Below are positions 36,501 to 46,379 of a stretch of DNA of 64,000 nucleotides, piece by piece. The number at the start of each line of letters is the position of its first letter. Within the stretch, counting starts at the first letter, position 1. The notes below the pieces were generated by a model. It was not told the origin of the DNA, searched no databases, and saw nothing but the letters and a program-made list of their open reading frames with translations. The stretch comes from Oscheius onirici (lineage: Eukaryota > Nematoda > Chromadorea > Rhabditida > Rhabditidae). The stretch covers positions 9,424,064-9,488,063 of the forward strand of contig OW051468.1 in assembly GCA_932521025.1 (NCBI GenBank). The letters are read 5' to 3'. The position numbers were made by a program, and so were the translations under genes.

Positions 36501-39500
36501 GTGGTCTTCCTTCTATTGTATTTTTTTAATACTTTTTGCTAAATAAACAAACCAGAAGTTGGTGGAGCCTGTGGCGTAGCTCCCATTCCCCCAACGCCAA
36601 AATCAGCCAAATCTTCGCGGGCCTTTCTAGCAGCTTCCACAGCCGCTTTTTTCTCCTCCACCGCCCGTTTCTGGGCTTCGAGTTTTTCCATTTCCTGTTG
36701 ATCTGAATTTCTTGTATTTTAGCCAAATTATGGGAGAAAAATAGGAATACATTTACACACAAAAAAGGGTTACATACAGGCAGATTCAATGGCTTCCACA
36801 GCCGTTCCCAGCTTTCCAATTCGTTTGTGCAGATTCTCGTAAAATTTCTTGCCATCTTCCGTCTTGCCGCTCACGTCCATGTAGATGTCGAAGGCCGTCA
36901 CGAGTGTCATCACCTGCTCGAATCGGCTGAAATTACTTTTTTAAAAGATCGTAAAATGACCAACTCGTTGTTCAGATCCTGAATGACGTTTCGCTGTTCG
37001 GCAAAGTCGGCATTGGCTTCGGTCAAATGGTGAAGAATATTCTCTTGGGCCGTCAGATTGGCATTGATGAATTGAATAATTTTGTCGTGTTTTTTCAGCT
37101 CCTCGGCAAAAGTTGCCTAAGATTAGTCATATTTGGCATAAAATCAAGAAAATACCTTGCTATCCGTATCTCTTTCAGCCAAAAGTTTCTTGCTAATATT
37201 GTCGTCATTCAGCTCTTTCGAGAACTGATCCAATAGCATTGCTCTCTGCGTCTGCATCTCGTTCGCCTTGTCCAAGACGCGGATGAGAGCCATTCCTTCT
37301 TTCGTATTGGCTAAAACTTAGTTTGTTCAGTTTGTAGAGAAATCTTTACCTGGCGAAACTTCGCTCTGCGGAGCAACTTTTTCGGTCAATTCGCGGAGAG
37401 GAAGACACAAGAGGTGAATATTGGTAGAATGGGCAGCCAGGGCTTTGTGCAGCTCGGCGTTCAAGCCCCTAAAAATTAACTTTACAAGCGAGACAAAGAA
37501 AAGTTCATACCTCGCTTGATTATGATGATCTATTAGTCGGCCAATCTCCGTTGAAATTGCTTTGTAACCTTCATCTGCTACCTAAAGTTTCGTTATTGCT
37601 TGGAAAGAAACAAAAAGCTAACGAATTCGGCAACAGTAATAGCTCTGAGACGAGAAGACAGGGCATTCAGTTGAGAATCTGCATCGCGGGCCAGCTGATC
37701 GACTTCTGGAAGAAATGTGGTAATATTCTACATTTTTTCGACTGGAAAAGACGTTCTCTAGCTATGCTTATGGTCGATAATGAATAAAAGAGGTACTTAC
37801 GTTGAAGTTTCTGCAAAACCTGTGGCACGGCATCGCCTTGCGAATGCATATGAGCATTTCGCTCCAAAAGAATATCGGGCATGACGAAAGACGGTCCAGA
37901 CGTCAGTCCCAGCTCGGCAGCGTTTAATCTTCCCAAATATTCTCTGGATACCATTTTTTTAGAGAAAGCATGAAGCGCTTACTGTAGCTCGTCGTCTTTT
38001 TCCGCCACCCGCTTCAGGAGATCTCGTTTTAATTTGGCCTTTTCCTCCTCGTATTGTGAGACGGCGGACAGAACCGTCGGAGGGACGAGAGCGCCGAAAA
38101 TATCTTCGCCTCCGATTGATGGATCCAGAGGGTCGAATGAGCGAGGACTGACTTTACAATCGCCCTGAAACAGGCATGTTTTCTATTCAGTAACATCTCG
38201 ACCCAGGAATAGCCGTCGGTCGTTACCGGACCAGAAGACAATGCAACTGACTTACCACTACAGTTCCAATCAGATCCTCAAATTTGGGCACTCGTTCGTG
38301 ATAGATAAAGTCATTTTCTTTCTTCGCATTCTCAAGTCTGAAGCAGATGTTTAGCTTAGTGAATAGAAAGAGCTCACTTTCCCTTGACGACGTCCTGTAC
38401 GAAGGAGAGCGTGTCAAAGAACTCCGACTTGGCTGCACTGCCGGCTACTTTTACAGCTCTTACGAGGTAATGATCAGCCGCTTGACACCAGGCCAGTCGA
38501 TTTCCGAACTTTTGATCTGCTTCCTCTTTGTAGGCCATGTAGAGCATCGCGATACAGCCGTAAATTTCACTCTTGACGGCCACAGTTTGGCACCAGAGCT
38601 GAACATAGGGCAAATTATCTCGAGACCCAAAAAAAGTGACTTCTTCTCCAAAAAACAGGGGGAAAACCAACCTTGTACTTTTTGGCAGAAAGCATCTCTA
38701 CAGCCGAATTGGAATTTCTGAGAAGCGTGTTGCACTGTGAGTAGATATCCCTCAAATATGCGGCCAGTTTGACTACCGTGAGTGGACTTCGGCGACTGTC
38801 GAGTAGACTTTTCTCGAGGAGGCATTCCTGTGCTTGAGCCTAAAGTTTCTATCTCAATGGGGGAAAGAAAAACCAGCGTACCAGAAGAACGTTGACATGG
38901 AAAGTGAGCAGATCTTTGTCGAAATCCGATGTGCCGAAAACTGAGACCTCCATCGAATCTCGAATGTATTGGAATGGCCATGCTGCGTATAGGAAGTGCA
39001 TAAACGCGTTTTTGATGCTCTAAATTTAATTTTCTTCAAAAAACGGTGACAAGTCGAACCTCGTCACTTTGTCGATTCTCTTGTCCGGCAATTATAGCAT
39101 GAATTGAGCCGATTTGATACATTACACAGGCCATTTCGAAATTGATGTCGGCAAAAGTCTGAGCAGTCGGCATTTCCAGGGCTCTTTCGTACCTGTAACT
39201 TTGTTAATGTTAGATAAAAACCCAATATACCAGGAATATATGGCTCGTACTTCGCCGTGATGCTCCATGGGAAAACGATTTTTCATCATGAGTAGCTGGG
39301 AAAAGTAGCGCTTGAGGATACAGACAGCTTCCACGTCCGCGTGACATTTTAAAACTTCCTAAAAAATGATGAAAACAGAAGAAAGGAAGAGCTCACCTGT
39401 TTCATAATGAGAAGATCGGCTATTGCTGCGTCGAAATCGCTCGGATCCGCTTGGAAGTGCATTAAAATATACTGAAAACAGGTTGAGTAACTAAAAACAA

Positions 39501-39603
39501 CAAAACTGACCTCTTTCAAGCTGTATACAAATTCCTCGTCATATTCATTGCCCGGCTTCTTCATATCCGGCACAATTGGGGCAAACCTTGGCATGCCCTC
39601 CAT
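33597..39603 (-). CDS. Bro1-domain endosomal protein, HD-PTP/EGO-2-like, lacking a phosphatase domain
   Basis: Bro1 proteins of this type act with ESCRT complexes in sorting receptors at endosomes. Proposed exons (high to low): 39603-39511, 39471-39397, 39358-39231, 39192-39060, 39019-38882, 38839-38672, 38598-38378, 38337-38256, 38164-37983, 37943-37801, 37705-37623, 37581-37511, 37468-37350, 37310-37156, 37116-36965, 36926-36778, 36702-36553, 36512-36258, 36126-35878, 35842-35711, ~35667-35377, 35335-34878, 34248-34105, 34064-33867, 33830-33597; 4,203 nt, 1,400 residues. Bro1 domain is residues 1 to about 400 (AQECLLEKSLLDSR, KKENDFIYHERVP, then DIFGALVPP). A coiled V domain follows to about 700, then a 700-residue Gln/Pro/Gly-rich region and DLLSSLLGD near the end. 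These motifs fit PTPN23/HD-PTP better than ALIX. No tyrosine phosphatase domain follows. One intron (36127-36257) has a GC donor (GCAAGT). Confidence 0.9.
34361..34671 (+). mobile_element. LINE reverse-transcriptase C-terminal fragment
   Basis: An open plus-strand frame encodes QRKMERTMLEVTLRDRRRND, then KLAWAKKIAKM and RGRPRARWKDSVTRVFG, ending at 34671. This arrangement is the thumb/C-terminal tail of RTE-like non-LTR retrotransposon polyproteins. Only about 100 residues remain, with no catalytic YADD region, so it is a 5'-truncated relic. It lies antisense in an intron of the Bro1 gene (34249-34877), next to a MITE. Confidence 0.75.
34729..34863. mobile_element. 135-bp MITE, copy 1 (pair with 60659-60793)
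   Basis: Ends TGCCAAATCTTTACCTTACG and CGTAAGGTGAAGGTTTGGCA form imperfect terminal inverted repeats. The sequence is nearly identical over its whole length to the copy at 60659-60793. Located in the same Bro1-gene intron as the LINE fragment. Confidence 0.85.
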
Positions 39604-40538
39604 TTTTGTCACTGAAAGATGTCAATGATTGGCTGTGTTGCGAGAAAAATAGCGGAAAAGCTTAGTGCGAGACCAAGGAGCCGGTTTTGGAGAGAGGGTC
39701 TTTCGCAATGGTCTAAAACGGGTCAAGGGAGTTTTATGTAGGTTTTCCTATGCCTGCAATTCAATACAACCGATTAAATTTATGATTGGGAGCTGAAAAA
39801 CAGGAAAAGAGTCAATTTTAGAGGGAAACTGATGAGTGAGCAAGTAAAAAGCAGCTGATCGAATGGGAACCATTCGGGATACGGTAAATGCGCGCCAATT
39901 TGAAAAACGCAGTTTCTTGAACGCGGAAGAATCGAAAAGGAAATTTCCACTCCTTTGGTTTCTTTTCTTTTCCTTTCATTTTTTTTCTCACAAATCTCAT
40001 TGCAAAAAACTTGTTTCCGACGATAAAATCTTCCTTTGTTACCTTAGACCATTTAAAAAATAAAGAAAGAAAGACAGAACGATTTTATACGTTCGAAGCT
40101 GCCAATTCACTTCGTCCTCTTTTTTGTGCTATTGCAGTTTTCTTCTTTGCTAAAATGAGATCAACTCTCATTTATCGAAAATCGAATAGCCGCAATACAA
40201 AGAAGAAACGATGTAAATCAATACAGGTCTCCGTTTGTACACATTTTGTTCATCTTCGATCTTATTTTGTGTTTTTAAAACGCTTTTTAAATCTCGAAAA
40301 CTTCAGAAATGTTTTTTTTTCTTCAAAAGTGATAGAAATTCCGTGAAGATAACTGTAGACTCACCTTGTCAAATGGACTGCCACAACAATTTTCTGCTTC
40401 TGCTGTATAAGTAACTGTTTACAAACGTTTCGTCATCAATTTTATTAGCTTTTTCTCCATATTTCGACGCTATTTTTGAATTGTAGCTTTCACTTTTCTC
40501 ACCATACAAGGCATCTCCTCAATATTGATTTTTCAGCC
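39604..40538. promoter_or_regulatory. Divergent intergenic region between the Bro1 gene and PABPN1
   Basis: 935 bp separate the start codons of two divergent housekeeping-type genes. AT-rich with several poly-T runs. No defined elements or coding potential seen; likely holds promoters of both. Confidence 0.45.
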
Positions 40539-41541
40539 ATGGGTGATCACGAAGAGGCAATCAAGCTCGACGAGGACGAGCTTCTTGCCGGTGATGGCGA
40601 CAACGTCGATATGACCGAAGAGGATCACGTAAGTTTTCTCAATTTTTAGACATAAATCGTATCGAAAGTCTTGAAAAGACGAAACGAAGGTTGCAGTAGG
40701 CCAATGTAATTTCGGAGTGGTGAATCACACCGTTTTCTCAATTTTCTACCTATATTCTCTCTTTTCAGGACCTCACCGCCATGGAAGCTCAGATGGCCGA
40801 ACTTGAAGAGGAACAGAGAAAGCTCAAGCAGATTCAGAGCGATATTGAGGTTGGTTCTTTTTTCATCTCTAGTAAATTTCATATTTCTAGGGCCAAATGA
40901 ATCTCTCGTCTTCCACCCAGGGCAGCCAGAGCAACCTCACGATGTTGTCTCCCGAAGAAAAAGCGGAAATTGATGCTCGCTCCGTCTACGTAGGAAACGT
41001 GAGTCATTCCCACCTTCTTTTTAAAAAATATCGATTCAGGTTGACTATAGTGTAACGGCACACGAGCTGGAGAGTCATTTCCATGGCTGCGGATCCGTTA
41101 ATCGAGTCACAATCCTCTGTGACAAGTTCACTTCACATCCCAAAGGGTTAGTTCCTATCCTTTGCTTCAAAAACTCCTCGTTTCAGATTTGCCTACATTG
41201 AGTTTACCGAAAAGGAAGGTGTTCAGAATGCTCTCGCTATGACAGACAGTCTTCTAAAGGGAAGACAGATAAAAGTGAGTAATTTTTAGCAACTTAGTCC
41301 AAATTTCTCCTTTTCAGGTCAGCTCAAAACGAACCAACAGGCCAGGCATTTCGACTACTAACAGACCTCCTCGCGGCGGTCGTGGCGGTTTCTTCAGCCG
41401 TGGACGCGGCGGCGTCGTAGTCAAGTACATTTACGCCGGTGGATACAGACCTCGTGGTCGTGCTCTCAGGTGCATTTTTTGTGAATTTCTTCAATAAAAT
41501 TTCGTTTCAGACGTGGACCTCGTGTCTCTCCCTTCATGTGA
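40539..41541 (+). CDS. pabp-2: Nuclear poly(A)-binding protein PABPN1
   Basis: PABPN1 binds growing poly(A) tails in the nucleus and stimulates poly(A) polymerase. Seven exons: 40539-40628, 40769-40849, 40891-40998, 41040-41146, 41187-41274, 41318-41469, 41511-41541; 218 residues. The order is an acidic N-terminus (residues 1-30), a short coiled coil ([15 protein letters not shown]), one RRM (about 69-145) with RNP2 SVYVGNV and RNP1 KGFAYIEF, then an Arg/Gly-rich tail ([14 protein letters not shown]) ending RVSPFM. This is the complete PABPN1 architecture and size of invertebrate PABP-2. Introns are 40-140 bp. Confidence 0.95.
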
Positions 41542-41888
41542 GCTGCCTACCTAATTTCATGCGGCCGCCTTCCGACAAAAGACTCCAATTATTCATCTCG
41601 TATTTATTGTAGTGATCTTCCCGATCTCCTTATTTCCATCCTCCCCCAACCTGCGTGGTGTATATCGGGCTAGATGCACACATCCATCTTCTTCCTAAAT
41701 TCATTTATATGCGTCTCGTTCTGCAACTGGTCTTCTCCCAAAAACCAGTCTCGTCTTCCCAACCCCTTTACGAGCCTTTTGTTGTCTGTTATAACAATAA
41801 GTTTGATATGAATTTGTCTACTCGAAACTCGGATTTTCCGTTGCTTTATTGTCTCAGCGGTTTGACTTACTTTTTGAACTAGAATCAG
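41542..41888. other. Spacer between PABPN1 and the methyltransferase
   Basis: 347 bp, containing the 3' untranslated region of PABPN1 and the leader of the next gene. An open frame at 41655-41882 has no similarity and is not supported. Confidence 0.55.
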
Positions 41889-42904
41889 ATGGAAAGTAAT
41901 CTCCAGTACAGAGAGAAAGACTACTGGGACCGGCGGTTCAAAGAAGAACAGAATTTTGAATGGCTGGCCGATTTCCAAGCCTTCAAACATGTTATTTTGC
42001 CGAAATTGAAGCCCAGTGATCGGTAATTCTATTCTTTGTTCATGATCAACGAAAAAGTTAAGAATTTTACATATCGGCTGTGGATCGAGTCGACTATCGA
42101 TGGAACTCTACGAGCTCGGCTATCGGAACATCACGAATGTGGATTATTCGCCAGTTTTGATCGAGACCTCAAAGTCGCGTCATCCGAAAATGGAATGGAT
42201 TTGTGACGATATCATGAGCTTGGATTCGATCCCAGATGGAAGTTTTGACGTCGTTTTGGAGAAAGCCACACTGGAAGCCCTTCTTGTAGCTGAAAAAGTC
42301 TGTTTTTTTCTCATTATTGGCTTCACGTAAAATGTCCAACATCCTCACAATATTGCCTCCAGAAACTCTCTTTTTTTTGTAAAGCTAGCGTGTGGTGACC
42401 TAGCTTTTGATTTTCTAACCAAAGTTTACCCAAAAGAGCTGTGTTGATGCTCAAAGCGTAGCTGTCTTCAAGCAACTAGTCCAGAAATGACTAGAAAGAT
42501 GAAAGAAACCTGCTAATCCGTACATATAGCCCTTTTTTCATCGAAGATCTAATGAAAACCCATATTTCAGAGTCAATGGTCGCCTTCGGACGAAGCTCTA
42601 CAAATGCTGGACTCGGTTTTCGCTGCAGTTCAACGAGTTCTAACTCCAACAGGCTTGTCTTCAATAAACCTCTTAAAGACTTCACCATTTAGGTTTCTTC
42701 ATCTCCATCTCCTTCACGCAGCCACATTTTCGTTTTCCAGCTCTTCTCAGATGTCCATCCTGGTCCGTCGAGCTCGAAAAATTTGGCGAAATGTTCCATT
42801 TCTTCGTCTACAGCTGTCACCGAGGCCAATCCACGTCTCCGGAGCTCCGCGATCGATTTCTCCACATTGCACCCGAATGGCAGCGGTCATTCTCAAGGGC
42901 ATGA
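41889..42904 (+). CDS. EEF1AKMT4-like SAM-dependent methyltransferase
   Basis: A class I methyltransferase of the EEF1AKMT4/METTL13-like group; vertebrate relatives methylate a lysine of elongation factor eEF1A. Exons 41889-42022, 42063-42297, 42571-42652 and 42693-42904 give 220 residues. Visible motifs: N-terminal YREKDYWDRRF; SAM-binding motif I ILHIGCGSSRLSMELYELG; NVDYSPVLIE; CDDIMSLD and the family signature DGSFDVVLEKATLEALL; then FFISISFTQPHFR. The last intron (42653-42692) starts with GC; splicing it joins ACTCCAACAG to GTTTC, giving the family's TPTGFFIS. Substrate is inferred from the family only. Confidence 0.9.
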
Positions 42905-43620
42905 GAATTTTCTGATTATTTCATCAGTTTGTTATTTTTTATTGTTGTTTTATGGTAAATTTGTTTTTTTCTCAAATCGGCTTTGAATATTACTTCATCC
43001 ACAATCCGGAAGGCAGCGGGCCGTAATTATGGGCTGCCTGGCTGGACAGCCGGCGCATGAAATTGGGATGAAGCCAGCTGGACAGGCTACGTTCACTCTT
43101 CGATTTTTCGAGTTCTCAAATGGCCTTTTCACGCACTTTTCCCGCGAACACAAACAAAGGACAACTGGGAAGCAGGCTAAAGTTTCCAGTTTTCAGCTAT
43201 TCCATGTAGTCTTGTCTAGTTCTCGATAAGTTTCTGGAAAATGATCAAAGTCTTCTTCTTTACCTCTCCTGTCTAAAAAAAAATTTCAACTGAAAAAGTT
43301 ACAAGAAGAGTTTGTTAGAAGTTCCACATCGCGAGACCTATTTTTCCTGATGCGGTTCGTTACCGTCATCGTAACAAGGCTAATTAGTCCGAGAATGTTT
43401 CTGCGCATTCTTCTCTCCCGATTCATTATGCTAATTGGCCAGAGTATCGTCACCAATGCCATCAGCTCCTCTCCTTCTATTTACCCGCAGCATTATCTCT
43501 TGTTCTCACGGATTGCCGTTTTGTTTCTTCTCCCGTGTGCCAACACAGAACCTCTTTGCCAATTAATTGTCTCTCCCGCTGTGTGCTCCTTCCACAAATT
43601 ATGAATGCATTCAGCGAGAG
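42905..43620. other. Spacer upstream of the MAGUK gene
   Basis: 716 bp without a supported gene. Short open frames at 43029-43229 and 43350-43604 have no similarity. May include a 5' untranslated exon of the MAGUK gene, because an acceptor-like CAG precedes its first ATG at 43621. Confidence 0.5.
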
Positions 43621-46028
43621 ATGGTTGAAGAAGGCGAAATTGACCAGCTGCGCACCAACGCCGATAATCTGGCCAAATGTTTGCATGCCTTACTGCAGAG
43701 GATCGAATTACTGGAAATGAATAAGAGCCAGAATGGAGATGTTGGTCGCTCCTCGCCGTTATCTGCAAAAGGAGACACTGACTTCAAAGACGAGCAGGTA
43801 TGAAGTTGGAGAAATTTTTGAAAAGCTCTCTTTTCGAGGAGAGCATCTAGAGACAGCCATTGAAATAAGTTATTTTAGACTACTATCGAGGACAGCATAG
43901 AGGTGGACCCAGTGACCGGACTGCGGAAAAGAAGAATTGTTACTGAGAGAGTGCTGACCACAAAAACTTTTCATCAGCTGGCACTGGAGCCTGGCTCAAT
44001 CCCACTGGCTCCTTTGGCCAGTGGCCGTCTTCTGAGTCCGGTCTATCAGTCAAGAGCCGTCTCGATTGATAGGAGACAGCTGGATCAGGTGAGAGGGAGA
44101 TGCTCATTCGAAACTGCTCAATATAAAAACTACTTGTGTTTTTAAAATAGAAACAATTGGATGTTATAAATTCTTTACAGATTGAAGTGACAGTATCCAA
44201 CGGACAGTTGGTAGTTCTTTCCGTCCATCCCTCTTCGAATCACAATATTCATCCAGGCGACACGATTCTTCAGGTCAATGGGAAGGACATAACTTCAAAG
44301 GTGAGAGAAAACTCTCTCAAATACGATTAATTTTAGGAAGAACTTTTAAGCAATGTAGGTCAACTGGAGGTCACTCTTGTACCCTCAGAACTATATTTGG
44401 CCCCTTCAAGATTCTACAGAATGCTAGAAGATTATAGGCAAGACCCATTTTCTATCAGTCACAGTAGAATTTAGCTCGGAATCTGACCCAGCTGGATGTC
44501 GTTGGCTTCCCGTCGACTTCAAGAGAGGCGACGTCATACAGTCCATGGCCGATGACGGTCTCTGGAAGCAGGCTCGCAAGGTCAATGATCTCTCTCGAGT
44601 CGGCTATCTTCCGTCCAGCTTGGCCATGGAAAGAGTCTCAATGCTTGCTCCCTACGGCAGAAGAGTTCTGGTTCTCTTGGGAGCTCCTGGAGTGGGAAGA
44701 AGGACTCTCAAGAGCATGCTTCTCCGATTTGCTCCGCATCATTTTGACACAATCGTGCCGAGTAAGTGACACTGTACTATGCTCCTCAAAAGTGACTATT
44801 AGTGACCTCCCGACAGGCTAGAAGAGGAGAGATTGAGGGCAAAAACTACTACTTCAAGAGAAGAGAAGACGTCTATGAACTGATCCGACAGGGTCGGATG
44901 ATTGAGTGGGGAGAGCTAGATGGCGAAATTTATGGTAGGAAAAACATCAAACAAGGAAAATAAATTACTCTTAGGAACATCAGCTGATACGATCAGAGAC
45001 GTGATTCGAGGAGGAAGAATGTGCTGCGTTGACTGCTCGGACAAGGCTCTTCACTATCTGTACAACAAGGAATTCATGCCTTTTGTTGTTCACATAGCAC
45101 CGCCTCCATTGGAAGAACTGATCCAGTTGGAACAATTGAGACATAGCAGAAGACCGGCTGATAAACTGGCAGAGGTGGGTTTCTTCTTGAAGAGTGAACA
45201 ACATCCATTGGGGCCTGGGATGTTCGGATCCGGATACCGGATATCCGAAACCGGATAAATCCGGTACTTTTCGATCCGGAAATCCGATTATTATCCGGTC
45301 AAAATTTCCGACCGGATAATTATCCGAAAAAATATCCGGTACGAAAACTATCCGATATCCGAAATCGGATATTTTTGACCGGATATTCCGGATAATTTCG
45401 ATTAAATTTTTTGGAATTTCTACCTTGGAAACTAACGATTTTCACCTTTGTTCTACTAGTTTAGATGCATTTATCGTATGTTCATCCGGTTTCGGATATT
45501 CGAAACCGGATAATCCGGTTTATTTTGGATATACGATATCCGATCGAAAATTACTTTTTCGGATATCCGGTTGAAAAAATATTATTCGAACATCCCTGAT
45601 TGGGGCTGTCTCGCGGCGAAGATGTTTGATTTGAAAATGGTCACTTTGCAAAAATCTTGACTGACAATGAGTAGATATCCAATGTTTACACGTTATATCA
45701 ATTTGGCTACAGCACGCAAACGTTGGATACTCAGCCAAGAATTTTGCAAAGTGACCTTTTTGTAATCGAACATTTTCGCCGCGAGACAGCCCCCATCCAT
45801 TTCTGAAGAAATATGTCATAAGAATGTTCAGATCTGCACAAGAGCTGAAAGCATAGCCAATGGCGAGTTTGGTATGAAAATTCATTGTACTCTGATCAAC
45901 AGAAATCTGGATGTTACCTTCAAGAGGTACAGACGCTATTTCTTTCAGTTCAACTTTTTAGGCTGATGGATGCGTTAGAAAGTCTTCGCTTGGACACACA
46001 ATGGGTCCCGGAAGAATGGATGGCCTGA
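43621..46028 (+). CDS. MAGUK p55-type scaffold protein (PDZ-SH3-guanylate kinase-like)
   Basis: p55/MPP proteins organise membrane complexes at cell junctions and synapses. Exons: 43621-43797, 43879-44088, 44181-44300, 44337-44437, 44475-44761, 44803-44934, 44975-45174, 45790-45926, 45962-46028; 476 residues. A helical N-terminus (residues 1-35) is followed by a PDZ (about 130-185, HPGDTILQVNGKDI), an SH3-like segment (about 190-235, VDFKRGDVIQSM), then the GuK-like domain: VLVLLGAPGVGRRTLK, VPMTSRQARRGEIEG, EWGELDGEIYGTSADTI and the final QWVPEEW. The GuK P-loop is degenerate as in other MAGUKs, so a scaffold role is expected. Closest in feel to MPP2/MPP6. Intron 44438-44474 has a GC donor; intron 45175-45789 is filled by two nested transposons. 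AATAAA at 46316-46321. Confidence 0.9.
45210..45793. mobile_element. hAT-like non-autonomous element, interrupted by a second element
   Basis: Ends GGGGC...TGTCTCGCGGCGAA and TTCGCCGCGAGACAGCCCC are complementary once the inserted element at 45215-45598 is removed. The whole is flanked by CATCCATT on both sides (45202-45209 and 45794-45801), an 8-bp target duplication. Its own sequence is about 192 bp. It occupies the MAGUK intron, and its right end contains the AG used as the splice acceptor. Confidence 0.85.
45215..45598. mobile_element. hAT-like element rich in ATCCGG motifs, nested
   Basis: Ends CTGGGATGTTCG and CGAACATCCCTG match 11 of 12 bases inverted; the 8-bp duplication ATTGGGGC flanks it (45207-45214 and 45599-45606). 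The interior consists largely of GGATATCCGG-like words, able to fold on themselves many ways. It inserted into the terminal repeat of the element at 45210-45793, so it is the younger of the two. Confidence 0.9.
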
Positions 46029-46379
46029 AAGAATCACACAATTTTTACCTCCCTTTTAGCTTCGAAGAAGCACATTATCTTTACATAGTAAAGAGAATGA
46101 AATCGAATATTTTGTCATTTCAGATGAAATCGATTTTTTATTTTTTTAGTAGAAGTACTCATAGTTTCAAAGCGAGCCGAGTGGAGATCTCCCAGATTCT
46201 TCTTGACGGTTTTGGTCCCGGATCATTTCCATTTCTTCTTGTAGTCTGAACACGACGAAGAGCTTCCCATGAATCAATCTTTTTATCATCACCCACAATT
46301 TGCACAGAGAAAAGAAATAAAAAGATAATTAACAGGTAGCTGCCAGATAAGCCCTGTCTCTCTCTCCCTCTCCGGGAAA
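46029..46379. other. Spacer between MAGUK and first CUB-like gene
   Basis: 351 bp holding the MAGUK 3' end with AATAAA at 46316-46321 and the short leader of the next gene, about 60 bp later. Nothing else seen. Confidence 0.55.
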
